NCBI GenBank assembly: GCA_035690495.1
Contig: DASSKK010000012.1
Location: forward strand, 1 to 49,743
Source: DASSKK01 sp035690495
GTDB taxonomy: Bacteria > Actinomycetota > Actinomycetes > Propionibacteriales > Nocardioidaceae
Length of the DNA: 49,743 bases
Direction of reading: 5' to 3'
Each line of letters opens with the position of its first letter. Position 1 is the first letter of the stretch. Below are positions 1 to 8,459 of this stretch, in pieces. Below the pieces are notes generated by a model. That model did not search any database and had not been told where the DNA came from. It saw only the letters and a list, made by a program, of their open reading frames with translations. The translations under genes were made by a program, and so were the position numbers.

Positions 1-732
1 GTCGCGCGCCAATTCCTCCGCCAAGCCCTCGGCGTCGAGGTGCTCTCGCACGTCATCTCGATCGGCGACTCCACGCCCTACGACGGACCGCCGCCGCAGC
101 CCAGCGACCTGGCCGCCATCGACGACAGCGGCGTGCGGGCCTTCGACAAGGCCGCCGAAGCCTCGATGATCGCCGAGATCGAAGCCGCCAAGAAAGACGG
201 CGACACCCTCGGCGGCGTCGTGGAAGCGGTCGTAACCGGCCTGCCGATCGGGCTCGGCTCGTTCACCAGCGGCGACAACCGCCTCGACAGCCAACTCGCC
301 GCGGCGGTGATGGGCATCCAGGCCATCAAGGGTGTCGAGATCGGCGACGGCTTTGCCACCGCCCGCCGCCGCGGCAGCCGCGCACACGACGAGATGTACC
401 CCGGCCCCGACGGCGTCATCCGCTCGACCAACCGGGCCGGCGGCCTGGAGGGCGGCATGACCAACGGCGAGCCGCTGCGGGTGCGCGCCGCGATGAAGCC
501 GATTTCCACCGTGCCGCGCGCACTGGCCACCGTCGACATGGCCACCGGCGATGAGGCCGTCGCGATCAACCAGCGCTCCGACGTCTGCGCGGTCCCCGCC
601 GCCGGTGTGGTCGCCGAGGCGATGGTCGCACTCGTGCTCGCCGACGCCGTCTTGGAGAAGTTCGGTGGCGACGCGGTGTCGGAGACCCGCCGGAACGCGC
701 AGGCCTACCTCGACACGCTGAGGTTCCGGTGA
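1..732 (+). CDS. aroC: Chorismate synthase, 3' part (5' end outside the window)
   Basis: Chorismate synthase makes chorismate from 5-enolpyruvylshikimate-3-phosphate with reduced FMN, the last common step of aromatic amino acid synthesis. The frame is open from the first base, so the N-terminal part is missing; 243 codons are visible against roughly 390-400 in the full family. Visible hallmarks are the GIQAIKGVEIGDGF segment, the Gly-rich STNRAGGLEGGMTNGE segment and, near the C-terminus, RSDVCAVPAAGVV, which belongs to the conserved substrate/flavin-binding region. The TGA stop overlaps the GTG start of aroK (GTGA), so the two are probably translationally coupled. The identity is secure; only the start cannot be given. 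Confidence 0.95.
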   Translation, partial: VARQFLRQALGVEVLSHVISIGDSTPYDGPPPQPSDLAAIDDSGVRAFDKAAEASMIAEIEAAKKDGDTLGGVVEAVVTGLPIGLGSFTSGDNRLDSQLAAAVMGIQAIKGVEIGDGFATARRRGSRAHDEMYPGPDGVIRSTNRAGGLEGGMTNGEPLRVRAAMKPISTVPRALATVDMATGDEAVAINQRSDVCAVPAAGVVAEAMVALVLADAVLEKFGGDAVSETRRNAQAYLDTLRFR

Positions 733-1244
733 GTGGCCCTCGGGTCGTGCTGATCGGGCCGCAGGGTGCGGGCAAGACCACGGTGGCCGAGCTGCTCGCC
801 GAGCGATGGGGGGTCGGCGCCCGTGACACCGACCGCGACGTCGAGGCCACCGAAGGCCGGTCGGTCTCCGACATCTTCGTCGACGACGGCGAGGCAGTGT
901 TCCGCGACCTGGAACGCGTGGCCGCCGCCGAGGCCCTCGCCTCGTGGGACGGCGTTCTCGCGCTCGGCGGAGGGGCGGTGCTCGACGAGCACACCCGGGC
1001 GGCGCTGGCCGGGCATTGCGTGGTGTTCTTGCAGGTCGGCCTCTCCGACGCGGTCAAGCGGGTAGGGCTCGGAGTGGGACGCCCGTTGGTGTTCGGCAAC
1101 GTCCGGGCGCAGCTCAAGGCGATGCTCGACGAGCGTCTCCCGATCTACCAACAGGCGTCGACGGCCACGGTGCAGACCGACGGGCGCACTCCGGAAGAGG
1201 TGGCCGACGAGGTGGCGGCGATCGTGGAGGCCGACCGTGGCTGA
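729..1244 (+). CDS. aroK: Shikimate kinase
   Basis: Phosphorylates shikimate at the 3-OH with ATP, step five of the shikimate pathway, in the cytosol. The 171-residue protein has the usual family length. A Walker A loop GPQGAGKT is at residues 10-17, the shikimate-binding DTD at 33-35, an FRDLE segment near residue 58, and the LGGGAVL substrate loop near residue 80. The GTG start is chosen because it overlaps the aroC stop and places the P-loop at the expected distance from the N-terminus. The 3' end overlaps aroB by 8 nt. Confidence 0.95.
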   Translation: MSGPRVVLIGPQGAGKTTVAELLAERWGVGARDTDRDVEATEGRSVSDIFVDDGEAVFRDLERVAAAEALASWDGVLALGGGAVLDEHTRAALAGHCVVFLQVGLSDAVKRVGLGVGRPLVFGNVRAQLKAMLDERLPIYQQASTATVQTDGRTPEEVADEVAAIVEADRG

Positions 1245-2352
1245 GCGCACGACGGTCCGGGTCGAAGGGCGCAGGCCGTACGACGTGGTCGTCGGCCACG
1301 ACCTCGGCTCGCAGCTGACGCCCCTGCTGGGCGAAGAGGTCCGCAGGGTCGCGGTCGTCCACCCGCCTGCCCTTGCCGAGAGAGCCCGAGCGATCCACCG
1401 TGAGCTGGTCCGGGGCGGCTTCGCCGCGCACACCCTCGAGGTGCCCGCCGGGGAGCAGGCCAAGCTCGCCTCGGTCGCCTCGTTCTGTTGGCAGGTGCTC
1501 GGCCAGGCGGGCTTCACCCGCTCCGACGGACTCGTCGCGCTCGGCGGCGGGTCGACCACCGATCTCGGCGGCTTCGTCGCGGCGACCTGGCTGCGCGGCG
1601 TCCGCGTCGTGCACCTGCCGACCACACTGCTGGGCATGGTCGACGCCGCGGTCGGCGGCAAGACCGGCATCAACACCGAGGAGGGCAAGAACCTGGTCGG
1701 TGCGTTCCATGAGCCGGCCGGCGTGCTGTGCGATCTGGACAGCCTGCAGACGCTGCCCCGCAACGAGATCGTGAGCGGGATGGCCGAGGTGGTCAAATGC
1801 GGGTTCGTCGCGGACCCGGCGATCCTCGACCTGGTCGAGCACGATCCGCAGGCAGCCCTGACAGTCGGCTCGGACACCTTGCGCGAGCTGGTCGAGCGAG
1901 CCATCCGGGTCAAGGCCGGCGTGGTCTCCGCCGACCTGGACGAGACCGGAGGCACCGACGACCACCCCGGACGCGAGGTGCTCAACTACGGCCACACCCT
2001 GGGGCACTCGATCGAGCGCGCCGAGCAGTACACCTTCCGGCACGGCGCCGCGGTCGCGATCGGGATGAGGTACGTCGCCGAGCTGGCCAGGCTCGCCGGA
2101 CGGCTCGACCCGGCGACAGCCGACCGGCACCGGTCGGTGCTGGAGCTGGTCGGGCTGCCCACGACGTACCCGGCGAACAGCTCGGGCACCGGAGCCTCGT
2201 GGCCGACCCTGCTGGACGGCATGCGGGTGGACAAGAAGGCCCGCGGCGACCGGCTGCGGTTCGTCATCCTGGAGGGGCTGGCCCGCCCGGTGGTGCTCAC
2301 CGCCCCCGACCCGGACCTGCTCGCGGCCGCCTTCGCCGAGCTCGCTCCCTAG
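1237..2352 (+). CDS. aroB: 3-dehydroquinate synthase
   Basis: Converts DAHP to 3-dehydroquinate using NAD+ and a divalent metal, the second step of the shikimate pathway. The 371-residue protein shows the NAD-binding LGGGSTTDLGGF stretch at about residues 101-112, the DAAVGGKTGIN substrate loop, the metal-ligand EVVKCGFV segment, and NYGHTLGHSIE near residues 250-259 with metal/catalytic histidines. It starts with GTG inside the end of aroK (8-nt overlap), so aroC-aroK-aroB reads as one operon. Confidence 0.96.
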   Translation: MAERTTVRVEGRRPYDVVVGHDLGSQLTPLLGEEVRRVAVVHPPALAERARAIHRELVRGGFAAHTLEVPAGEQAKLASVASFCWQVLGQAGFTRSDGLVALGGGSTTDLGGFVAATWLRGVRVVHLPTTLLGMVDAAVGGKTGINTEEGKNLVGAFHEPAGVLCDLDSLQTLPRNEIVSGMAEVVKCGFVADPAILDLVEHDPQAALTVGSDTLRELVERAIRVKAGVVSADLDETGGTDDHPGREVLNYGHTLGHSIERAEQYTFRHGAAVAIGMRYVAELARLAGRLDPATADRHRSVLELVGLPTTYPANSSGTGASWPTLLDGMRVDKKARGDRLRFVILEGLARPVVLTAPDPDLLAAAFAELAP

Positions 2353-2384
2353 CCGCTGATTTCCGCGGGCGGCGCCGTGCCAAC

Positions 2385-2390
2385 TAGACT
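2385..2390 (+). promoter_or_regulatory. Probable -10 element for efp (TAGACT)
   Basis: TAGACT lies in the 80-nt gap between aroB and efp and fits the actinobacterial TANNNT -10 consensus. Transcription would start near 2397, giving a leader of about 36 nt with a GAGAAGG Shine-Dalgarno-like stretch upstream of the efp ATG. No convincing -35 is visible. Confidence 0.5.
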
Positions 2391-2432
2391 GGACCGCTGG
2401 CCACCCCCGACGACGAGAAGGCTCACGCGCGC

Positions 2433-2996
2433 ATGGCGACGACCAACGACTTGAAGAACGGCATGGTGCTCAACCTGGACGGCCAGCTGTGGTCCGTCGT
2501 GTGGTTCCAGCACCACAAGCCCGGCAAGGGCGGCGCCGTGGTGCGCACCAAGCTGAAGAGCATCGAGTCCGGGAAGGTCGTCGACAAGACGTTCAACGCC
2601 GACGTGAAGGTCGACGTCGCCCAGGTCGACAAGCGGACCATGCAGTACCTCTACAACGACGGCACCCACTACGTGTTCATGGACACCGACACCTACGACC
2701 AGCTCGAGGTGAGCCCGGACATCGTCGGCGACTCGAGCAACTACCTGCTCGAGAACCAGGAGGCCATCGTCGCGACCAACGACGGCCGCGTGCTGTACGT
2801 CGAGCTGCCCGCCTCCGTCGAGCTGCTCGTGGAGTACACCGAGCCCGGCCTGCAAGGCGACCGCTCCACCGGCGGGACCAAGCCGGCCACCTTGGAGACC
2901 GGTCACCAGATCAGCGTCCCGCTGTTCATCACCACGGGCGAGAAGGTCAAGGTCGACACCCGCGACGGCAGCTATCTCGGCCGAGTCTCGGCCTGA
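2433..2996 (+). CDS. efp: Elongation factor P
   Basis: Translation factor that binds between the ribosomal P and E sites and relieves stalling at consecutive prolines. At 187 residues it has standard length, with the N-terminal KOW-like domain followed by two OB-type domains ending in GSYLGRVSA. The tRNA-facing loop reads HKPGKGGA with Lys32 at the tip. In some actinobacteria an unmodified lysine within a PGKGP loop is known; here Gly follows where Pro would be. A probable promoter precedes it, and nusB follows after 7 nt. Confidence 0.97.
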   Translation: MATTNDLKNGMVLNLDGQLWSVVWFQHHKPGKGGAVVRTKLKSIESGKVVDKTFNADVKVDVAQVDKRTMQYLYNDGTHYVFMDTDTYDQLEVSPDIVGDSSNYLLENQEAIVATNDGRVLYVELPASVELLVEYTEPGLQGDRSTGGTKPATLETGHQISVPLFITTGEKVKVDTRDGSYLGRVSA

Positions 2997-3003
2997 CCGT
3001 CCG

Positions 3004-3414
3004 ATGGCTGCCCGCACCAAGGCCCGCAAGCGCGCCCTCGACATCCTCTTCGAGTGCGAGGTGCGTCGGCTGCCGCTCGGCGACACCCTCGACGAGCGCG
3101 TGCTCGCCGGAGATCCGCCGGTCAACGAGTACACCGTCACGCTGATCCGCGGGATCGCCGGCAACCAGGCACGCATCGACGAGCTGCTGGGCAGCTATGC
3201 GCGCGGCTGGAGCCTGGAACGGATGCCGCTCGTGGACCGCAACGTGTTGCGAATCGGTGTGTTCGAGGTGTTGTACGTCGAGGACGTACCGGATGCCGTG
3301 GCGGTCAGCGAGGCGACCGCGTTGGTCCGGGATCTGTCCACCGACGAGTCGCCGGCGTTCGTCAACGGCGTGCTCGGCTCGATCGTCCGCAACAAGCCCG
3401 CGCTCTCCGCCTGA
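3004..3414 (+). CDS. nusB: Transcription antitermination factor NusB
   Basis: NusB pairs with NusE (S10) on boxA RNA in rRNA transcription antitermination. The 136-residue protein starts MAARTKARKRALDILF, with the typical RxxAL(D/Q)xL(F/Y) opening, and contains MPLVDRNVLRIGVFE and the C-terminal FVNGVLGSIVR segment, both characteristic of the family. The ATG is 7 nt after efp, so they are probably cotranscribed. In Streptomyces nusB is followed by bldD and then pyrR; here a minus-strand pair follows instead. Confidence 0.96.
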   Translation: MAARTKARKRALDILFECEVRRLPLGDTLDERVLAGDPPVNEYTVTLIRGIAGNQARIDELLGSYARGWSLERMPLVDRNVLRIGVFEVLYVEDVPDAVAVSEATALVRDLSTDESPAFVNGVLGSIVRNKPALSA

Positions 3415-3435
3415 CCGCAGTCAGCGGGCGTGCCC

Positions 3436-4161
3436 TCAGAGGGGGAGGCGGCGGGCGCGCAGCTCCTCGTAGGCGGGGCGGCAGGCCGCGGCCACGGCGG
3501 CGTCGTGCTGGCTCAGCGAGATCTCGCGGGCCCGCCACGGCTCGAACCCTGTGGAGCGCCGCACGGCGGTGTACCAGTACGGCGCCCACACCCCGTCGCT
3601 GTCGCGGGTGCCATCCGGCCAGGACAGCATCGCGTCGGTGAAGGCGATCCCGAGCCAGTCGCACAGCCATCGCAGGTGCGCCTCTGGTCGTCTGAGGAAG
3701 TCGTCGGCGTCGATCACCGGGGGAGTGGCCCCGGCCGACCCCCAGAGCTCCAGCAGCCACAGCTGCTGCAGCACGCCGATGTCGGCCGGCTCGCAGGCCT
3801 GGCGCGAGCGCACGTAGGAGGCGACGACCTGGTCGGGATCCCGGATCAGCAGCACGTTCCGCTGACCCAGTGTCCAGGACAGGTCCATCGAGTCGTCGAC
3901 ATGGTGGCTCATCTGCTTGGCGTAGACGACGTCGATCCCCTCCGGCGGGTCCGACTGGAGGGCCGCGACCACCCGGGCGGCGTCGGTCGGCTGTGAGGCG
4001 AGTACGTCGTCGCGGCCGGGATGGTCGATGCCGGTGTGTGCCAGGTAGGCGGCGTAGAACGGCTCGTCGACGACGACCGTGTCCGGCCTGTTCTCGAAGG
4101 ACCGCATCATCGCCGTGGAGATGTTGCGCGGTCCCGACCACATCGAGACGCGCACCGTCAC
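3436..4161 (-). CDS. Sulfotransferase-like protein
   Basis: A 241-residue protein resembling P-loop sulfotransferase-type proteins. The N-terminal WSGPRNISTAMMRSF at about residues 8-22 resembles a 5'-phosphosulfate-binding loop, and LLIRDPDQVVASYVRSR resembles the 3'-phosphate-binding segment (RDP, then Ser/Arg). The GTG start overlaps the stop of the upstream aminotransferase (GTGA), so the two are coupled. The substrate cannot be told from sequence; pairing with a class IV aminotransferase suggests an amino-acid-derived compound, but that is inference. The 3' end converges on nusB with a 21-nt gap. Confidence 0.7.
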   Translation of the reverse strand: MTVRVSMWSGPRNISTAMMRSFENRPDTVVVDEPFYAAYLAHTGIDHPGRDDVLASQPTDAARVVAALQSDPPEGIDVVYAKQMSHHVDDSMDLSWTLGQRNVLLIRDPDQVVASYVRSRQACEPADIGVLQQLWLLELWGSAGATPPVIDADDFLRRPEAHLRWLCDWLGIAFTDAMLSWPDGTRDSDGVWAPYWYTAVRRSTGFEPWRAREISLSQHDAAVAAACRPAYEELRARRLPL

Positions 4162-5105
4162 GAGGGCGTGCCCGCCGCTCGGGCGCGCACGTCGGACTCG
4201 ACGAGGTCGACGTACATCCGCTGCAGACGTTCGACGACCGGACCGCGCCGGCCGGTGCCGATCGTGCGGCCGTCGACGGAGCGGACCGGTGCGACGCCGG
4301 CGAACGTCCCGGTCACGAACGCCTCGCGGGCGCTGTAGACGTCGGTGAGGCTGAACGTCGTCTCCCGGGCCGTGATGCCGCCGTCACGGCAGATGCGGAG
4401 CACGTTGCCGCGCGTGATGCCGCCGAGGCAGTAGCGTCCGTCGGAGGTCCACACCTCGGGCTGCTCGTCGGTTCCCTTCACGATGAAGAAGTGCGTGCTG
4501 TTGCACGTCGCGACGAAGCCGTGCGGGTCGAGCATCAGCGCCTCGTCGGCGCCGGCGGTGAACGCCTGCACGCATGCGGTGATGTCGTTGAGCTTGCTGT
4601 GCGCGTTGAGCTTCGGGTCGAGGGTGTCCGGCGCGGCACGGCGTACGTGCGTGGTGAACAGCGTGATGCCGTTCTCGACCGTCGACGGCAGCGCCTGCTT
4701 GTGCTCGGCGATGATCACCACGGTGGGCGGGCCGATCGTGACGCGGGGGTCCTGGTACGGCGTCGCCTTCACCCCGCGGGTGACCATCAGCCGCACGTGC
4801 ACACCGTCGGTCATCCCGTTGGCGCGCAGCGTCTCGTAGATCGCCTCGGCCAGCTCCTCGCGGGTGCGGCCGATGTCCAGCCAGATCGCCTTCGCGCCCT
4901 CCTCGAGCCGGTCCAGGTGCTGGTCGAGGAACGCGGGATGCCCGTGCGCGATCCGCAGCCCCTCCCACACCCCGTCGCCGAGCACGAAACCGCCGTCGAA
5001 CACCGACACCACGGCGCGGTCGCGGGGGAGCAGCTCGCCGTTCACCCACACCAGGATGTGCTCGTTGCGGGGATCCTCGTCGAAGTCGTGGGTGCCGTGT
5101 GCCAT
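4158..5105 (-). CDS. PLP-dependent aminotransferase class IV
   Basis: Class IV (branched-chain/D-amino acid/aminodeoxychorismate lyase fold) PLP enzyme of 315 residues. The catalytic lysine is Lys171 in AHSKLNDI. Other family marks are VFDGGFVLGDGVWEGLR near residues 35-51, the ATCNSTHFFIV segment and LGGITRGNVL, which contacts the PLP phosphate. Which subfamily is uncertain: it is not a clear IlvE, and a D-amino acid transaminase or lyase is equally possible. It is transcribed divergently from the 5152 oxidoreductase with only 46 nt between starts, and coupled to the sulfotransferase-like gene. Confidence 0.85.
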   Translation of the reverse strand: MAHGTHDFDEDPRNEHILVWVNGELLPRDRAVVSVFDGGFVLGDGVWEGLRIAHGHPAFLDQHLDRLEEGAKAIWLDIGRTREELAEAIYETLRANGMTDGVHVRLMVTRGVKATPYQDPRVTIGPPTVVIIAEHKQALPSTVENGITLFTTHVRRAAPDTLDPKLNAHSKLNDITACVQAFTAGADEALMLDPHGFVATCNSTHFFIVKGTDEQPEVWTSDGRYCLGGITRGNVLRICRDGGITARETTFSLTDVYSAREAFVTGTFAGVAPVRSVDGRTIGTGRRGPVVERLQRMYVDLVESDVRARAAGTPS

Positions 5106-5151
5106 GGCCGACAGCCTAGGAGGAGGCTCGCACTCGTGGCAGGCTGGGCAG

Positions 5152-6501
5152 ATGGCTGAGTGTGACGTGGTGGTGGTCGGGCTCGGGCCCGGTGGCGAGG
5201 CGGTGGCGACCCAGCTCGCGCAGGCCGGGCTCGACGTGGTCGGCGTGGACCGCAGGCTGGTCGGAGGGGAGTGCCCGTACTACGGCTGCATCCCCAGCAA
5301 GATGATGATCCGTGCCGCCGACTCGTTGGCCGAGGCGCGACGGGTTCCCGATCTCGCCGGCGGGTCCGAGGTGACTCCCGGCTGGGCACCGGTGCACGCC
5401 CGGATCCGCGACGAGGCCACCACCGACTGGGACGACAAGGTCGCTGTGGACCGGCTCACCGACGCGGGTGCGACGTTCACCCGCGGACAGGCTCGGCTGA
5501 CAGGCACGCGCCAGGTCGAGGTGGACGGTACGACGTACACCGCGAGTCGAGGGGTGGTGCTGAACACCGGCACCGAGCCCGCGGTGCCGCCGATCGACGG
5601 TCTGGCCGGCACGCCGTACTGGACCAACCGCGACGCCTGCCGGCTCGAGGAGCTGCCCGGCTCGCTGGTCGTGATCGGGGGAGGCGCGATCGGCGTGGAG
5701 ATGGCGCAGGCGTTCTCCCGTTTCGGCGTGCAGGTCAGCGTTCTCGAGGTCGCCGACCGCATCCTCGCCCCCGAGGAGCCCGAGGCCAGCGCCCTGGTCA
5801 CCGACGTGTTCGGCCGGGAAGGCATACAGGTGCTGAGCGGCGCGACCATCGACAAGGTGGGCTACGCCGACGGGCAGTTCACCGTCGCCATCGGCGCGCA
5901 GTCGCTGCTGGCCGACAAGCTGCTTGTCACGACGGGCCGCAGCCCCAACCTCGCCGATCTCGGGCTGGACACCGTGGGGCTGGGCCCGACCGCGAAGACG
6001 CTCGACGTGGACGGCCGGCTGCGCGCCGGCGACGGCCTGTGGGCGATCGGCGACATCACCGGGAAGGGTGCGTTCACCCACATGTCGATGTACCAGTCGG
6101 CGATCGTCGTGCGCGACATCCTCGGCCAGGACGGCCCCGAGGCGGCGTACCACGCCGTGCCGCGGGTGACGTTCACCGACCCGGAGGTCGGGGCGGTGGG
6201 AATGACCGAGCAGCAGGCCCGGGACGACGGCCTGTCGGTCCGGGTCGGACACACCGACCTCGGCTCGTCGGCCCGCGGCTGGATCGCCAAGGCTGACGGG
6301 CTGGTCAAGCTGGTCGAGGATGCCGAGCGAGGCGTGCTCGTCGGCGGCACCGCGGTCGGTCCGAGCGGCGGCGAGATGCTCTCGATGCTCACGACCGCGG
6401 TGCACGCGAAGGTGCCCACCGACACGCTCCGCTCGATGATCTACGCCTATCCGACCTTCCACCGGGCGGTGGAGAGCGCCCTCGGCGACCTGAACTCCTG
6501 A
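5152..6501 (+). CDS. FAD-dependent pyridine nucleotide-disulfide oxidoreductase (not a typical lipoamide dehydrogenase)
   Basis: A 449-residue flavoprotein of the dihydrolipoamide dehydrogenase/mercuric reductase superfamily. In order: FAD-binding GLGPGG (10-15), redox-active pair Cys41/Cys46 in GGECPYYGCIPSK, NAD(P)-binding VIGGGAIGVE, a second FAD site GDITGKGAFTH, and a C-terminal dimerisation domain. The C-terminal HPT motif of lipoamide dehydrogenases is YPT here (Tyr433), and the partner Glu is Arg, so the proton-relay His-Glu pair is missing. That argues for a quinone-, thiol- or transhydrogenase-type activity. I chose ATG 5152 because it puts the FAD motif at the N-terminus; the frame is open further upstream but that part is antisense to the aminotransferase gene. 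Confidence 0.85.
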   Translation: MAECDVVVVGLGPGGEAVATQLAQAGLDVVGVDRRLVGGECPYYGCIPSKMMIRAADSLAEARRVPDLAGGSEVTPGWAPVHARIRDEATTDWDDKVAVDRLTDAGATFTRGQARLTGTRQVEVDGTTYTASRGVVLNTGTEPAVPPIDGLAGTPYWTNRDACRLEELPGSLVVIGGGAIGVEMAQAFSRFGVQVSVLEVADRILAPEEPEASALVTDVFGREGIQVLSGATIDKVGYADGQFTVAIGAQSLLADKLLVTTGRSPNLADLGLDTVGLGPTAKTLDVDGRLRAGDGLWAIGDITGKGAFTHMSMYQSAIVVRDILGQDGPEAAYHAVPRVTFTDPEVGAVGMTEQQARDDGLSVRVGHTDLGSSARGWIAKADGLVKLVEDAERGVLVGGTAVGPSGGEMLSMLTTAVHAKVPTDTLRSMIYAYPTFHRAVESALGDLNS

Positions 6502-6583
6502 TTGGAGCTGGGCCCCGGCCCCCGCTAGCTGAGATGCGCCTTGTTGTGCGTTGAGCTGCGTCTTGTGAGGCGACGGAGGCGTT

Positions 6584-6595
6584 TTGTCGAGACAA
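6584..6595. promoter_or_regulatory. Inverted repeat TTGTC-GA-GACAA, candidate operator
   Basis: A perfect 5-bp inverted repeat with a 2-bp spacer, 46 bp upstream of the DUF3311/symporter gene pair. Similar symmetric TTGT..ACAA sites are used by some GntR-family regulators of carboxylate uptake. No regulator gene is nearby, so this is only a candidate. Confidence 0.3.
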
Positions 6596-6641
6596 CATCC
6601 GGGTACGGCGGACTCGGCCAGTCTCGGAAAGGAGTCCGCCG

Positions 6642-6887
6642 ATGGCGCAGCACGACCCGGCGCCCGAGGAGCAGCGCCGCCCCAAACGAGCGGTCAACCG
6701 CGGCTGGTACGCCCTGCTGATCCTGCCGTTCGTGGCGACCCTGGTGCCGCCGTTCTACGCTCGCATCGAGCCCAAGCTCGGTGGCTGGCCGTTCTTCTAC
6801 TGGTGGCAGTTCCTCTGGATCGTGATCACCTCGCTGATCTTGGCCCTCGTCTACCGGATGACCACCCGGCGCGACAAGGAACGCTGA
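6642..6887 (+). CDS. DUF3311 small membrane protein
   Basis: An 81-residue protein with a charged N-terminus (PEEQRRPKRAVNRG), one hydrophobic helix at about 22-41 and a second at about 50-70, ending in a basic tail (RMTTRRDKER). This matches DUF3311, small proteins usually encoded just before a sodium:solute symporter. By analogy with YjcH-ActP it may be an accessory subunit, but this is not shown. A GGAAAGGAG ribosome-binding site precedes the ATG, and the symporter ATG follows 1 nt after the stop. Confidence 0.8.
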   Translation: MAQHDPAPEEQRRPKRAVNRGWYALLILPFVATLVPPFYARIEPKLGGWPFFYWWQFLWIVITSLILALVYRMTTRRDKER

Positions 6888-6888
6888 G

Positions 6889-8454
6889 ATGGCGGGCATT
6901 GCACCGGTCCAGCTCGGCGTCTTCGCGTTCATCTTCGTCGCGGTGGCGCTGGTCGGCGTCTTCGCCTCGAAGTGGCGCAAGGCCGAGTCGCTGAACAACC
7001 TGGAGGAGTGGGGGCTGGGCGGCCGCAGCTTCGGCGGCATCATCACCTGGTTCCTGCTCGGCGGCGACCTGTACACCGCGTACACCTTCATCGCGGTGCC
7101 GGCCCTGGTGTACGGCGCGGGGCAGGTCGGCTTCTTCACCGTGCCCTACACGATCGTGCTCTATCCCTTTGCGTTCGTGGTGATGCCGCGGCTGTGGTCG
7201 GTGGCCCACCGGCACGGCTACGTCACCCCGGCCGACTTCGTCAGGGGCCGACACGGCTCGGATCTGCTCGCGCTCGCGATAGCGATCACCGGGATCGTGT
7301 CGGTGATCCCGTACGTCGCGCTGCAGCTCTACGGGCTGCGGGTGGTGTTCGAGGCGATGGGGCTCGGCACCACCACCCTCGGCACGGGGCTGCCGCTGTT
7401 CCTGTCCTTCGTGATCTTCGCGCTCTACACCTTCCAGTCGGGTCTGCGCGCGCCCGCGCTGACCGCGTTCCTGAAGGACACGCTGATCTACGCGGTCGTG
7501 ATCGTCGCGGTGATCTACATCCCGCTGTCGCTCGGTGGCTACGCGCCCGTCTTCGACAGCGCGAGGCACGCGCTGGCCGCCAAGCCCGCCTCGGCCGGCG
7601 CCGCGTTCATCACCCCGTCGAGCATGTACAGCCCCTATGCCACGCTGGCGTTCGGCTCCGCGCTCGCGCTGTTCATGTATCCGCACAACGTGACGGGGAC
7701 GCTGGCCGCGAAGCGGCGTGACACGGTGCGCCGCAACATGGCCGCCCTTCCGGCGTACACCCTGCTGCTGGGCTTCATCGCACTGCTCGGCTACATGGCC
7801 TACGCGAAGGGCATCCACGTCTCCGACCCGAACCTCGCGCTGCCGCGGCTGTTCCAGGCGTCGTTCCCGAACTGGTTCGTAGGCGTCTCGTTCGCTGCGA
7901 TCGGCATCGGCGCACTGGTCCCTGCCGGGATCATGGCCATCGCGGCCGCGAACCTGTTCTCGCGCAACATCTGGACGACCTACATCCGCCACGACTCCTC
8001 ACCGAGCGTGCAGACCTGGCTGGCCCGGATCGTCGCGGTGGTGATCTCCGCCCTCGCGCTGCTGTTCATCCTGGCGATCAAGACCACGTTCATCTTGAAC
8101 TTCCAGCTGCTCGGCGGGGTGTGGATCCTGCAGACCCTGCCGGCGCTCGTGTTCGGGCTGTACACCCGCTGGTTCCACCGGTGGGCGCTGCTGGTCGCCT
8201 GGGCGTTCGGGATCGCCACCGGCACCTTGATGGCCGTCGCCAACGCGTTCGAGAGCTCCGTGTACGCCGTCCACCTTGGACCGCTGCAGTTCTCGGCGTA
8301 CGCCGGGCTGATCGCGCTGGTCGTGAACATCCTGGTGCTGCTGATCCTCAACCCGCTGTGCAAGCTGGCCCGGCTCCCGGCAGGCGCTGACGAGACCACC
8401 GCGGACGACTACGAGGCCGAGGTCGAGGACGACCCGGCTCCCGCCGCGGCTTGA
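6889..8454 (+). CDS. Sodium:solute symporter (SSS family), probable monocarboxylate transporter
   Basis: A 521-residue polytopic membrane protein with about 13 predicted hydrophobic segments and a soluble acidic tail (ETTADDYEAEVEDDPAPAAA). The N-terminal WGLGGRSFGGIITWFLLGGDLYTAY region and the central YPHNVTGTLAAK segment are typical of sodium:solute symporters. Pairing with DUF3311 is frequent for acetate/pyruvate/lactate-type symporters, so a monocarboxylate is the likely substrate, by inference. It is translationally linked to the preceding small protein (1-nt gap). The next gene is on the other strand. Confidence 0.85.
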   Translation: MAGIAPVQLGVFAFIFVAVALVGVFASKWRKAESLNNLEEWGLGGRSFGGIITWFLLGGDLYTAYTFIAVPALVYGAGQVGFFTVPYTIVLYPFAFVVMPRLWSVAHRHGYVTPADFVRGRHGSDLLALAIAITGIVSVIPYVALQLYGLRVVFEAMGLGTTTLGTGLPLFLSFVIFALYTFQSGLRAPALTAFLKDTLIYAVVIVAVIYIPLSLGGYAPVFDSARHALAAKPASAGAAFITPSSMYSPYATLAFGSALALFMYPHNVTGTLAAKRRDTVRRNMAALPAYTLLLGFIALLGYMAYAKGIHVSDPNLALPRLFQASFPNWFVGVSFAAIGIGALVPAGIMAIAAANLFSRNIWTTYIRHDSSPSVQTWLARIVAVVISALALLFILAIKTTFILNFQLLGGVWILQTLPALVFGLYTRWFHRWALLVAWAFGIATGTLMAVANAFESSVYAVHLGPLQFSAYAGLIALVVNILVLLILNPLCKLARLPAGADETTADDYEAEVEDDPAPAAA

Positions 8455-8459
8455 GGTTC

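Noticed and set aside
6503..6535. A terminator after the oxidoreductase gene (GGGCCCCGGCCCC region)
   Set aside because: Only short GC self-complementarity with several registers and no T-tract; not distinguishable from background GC richness.
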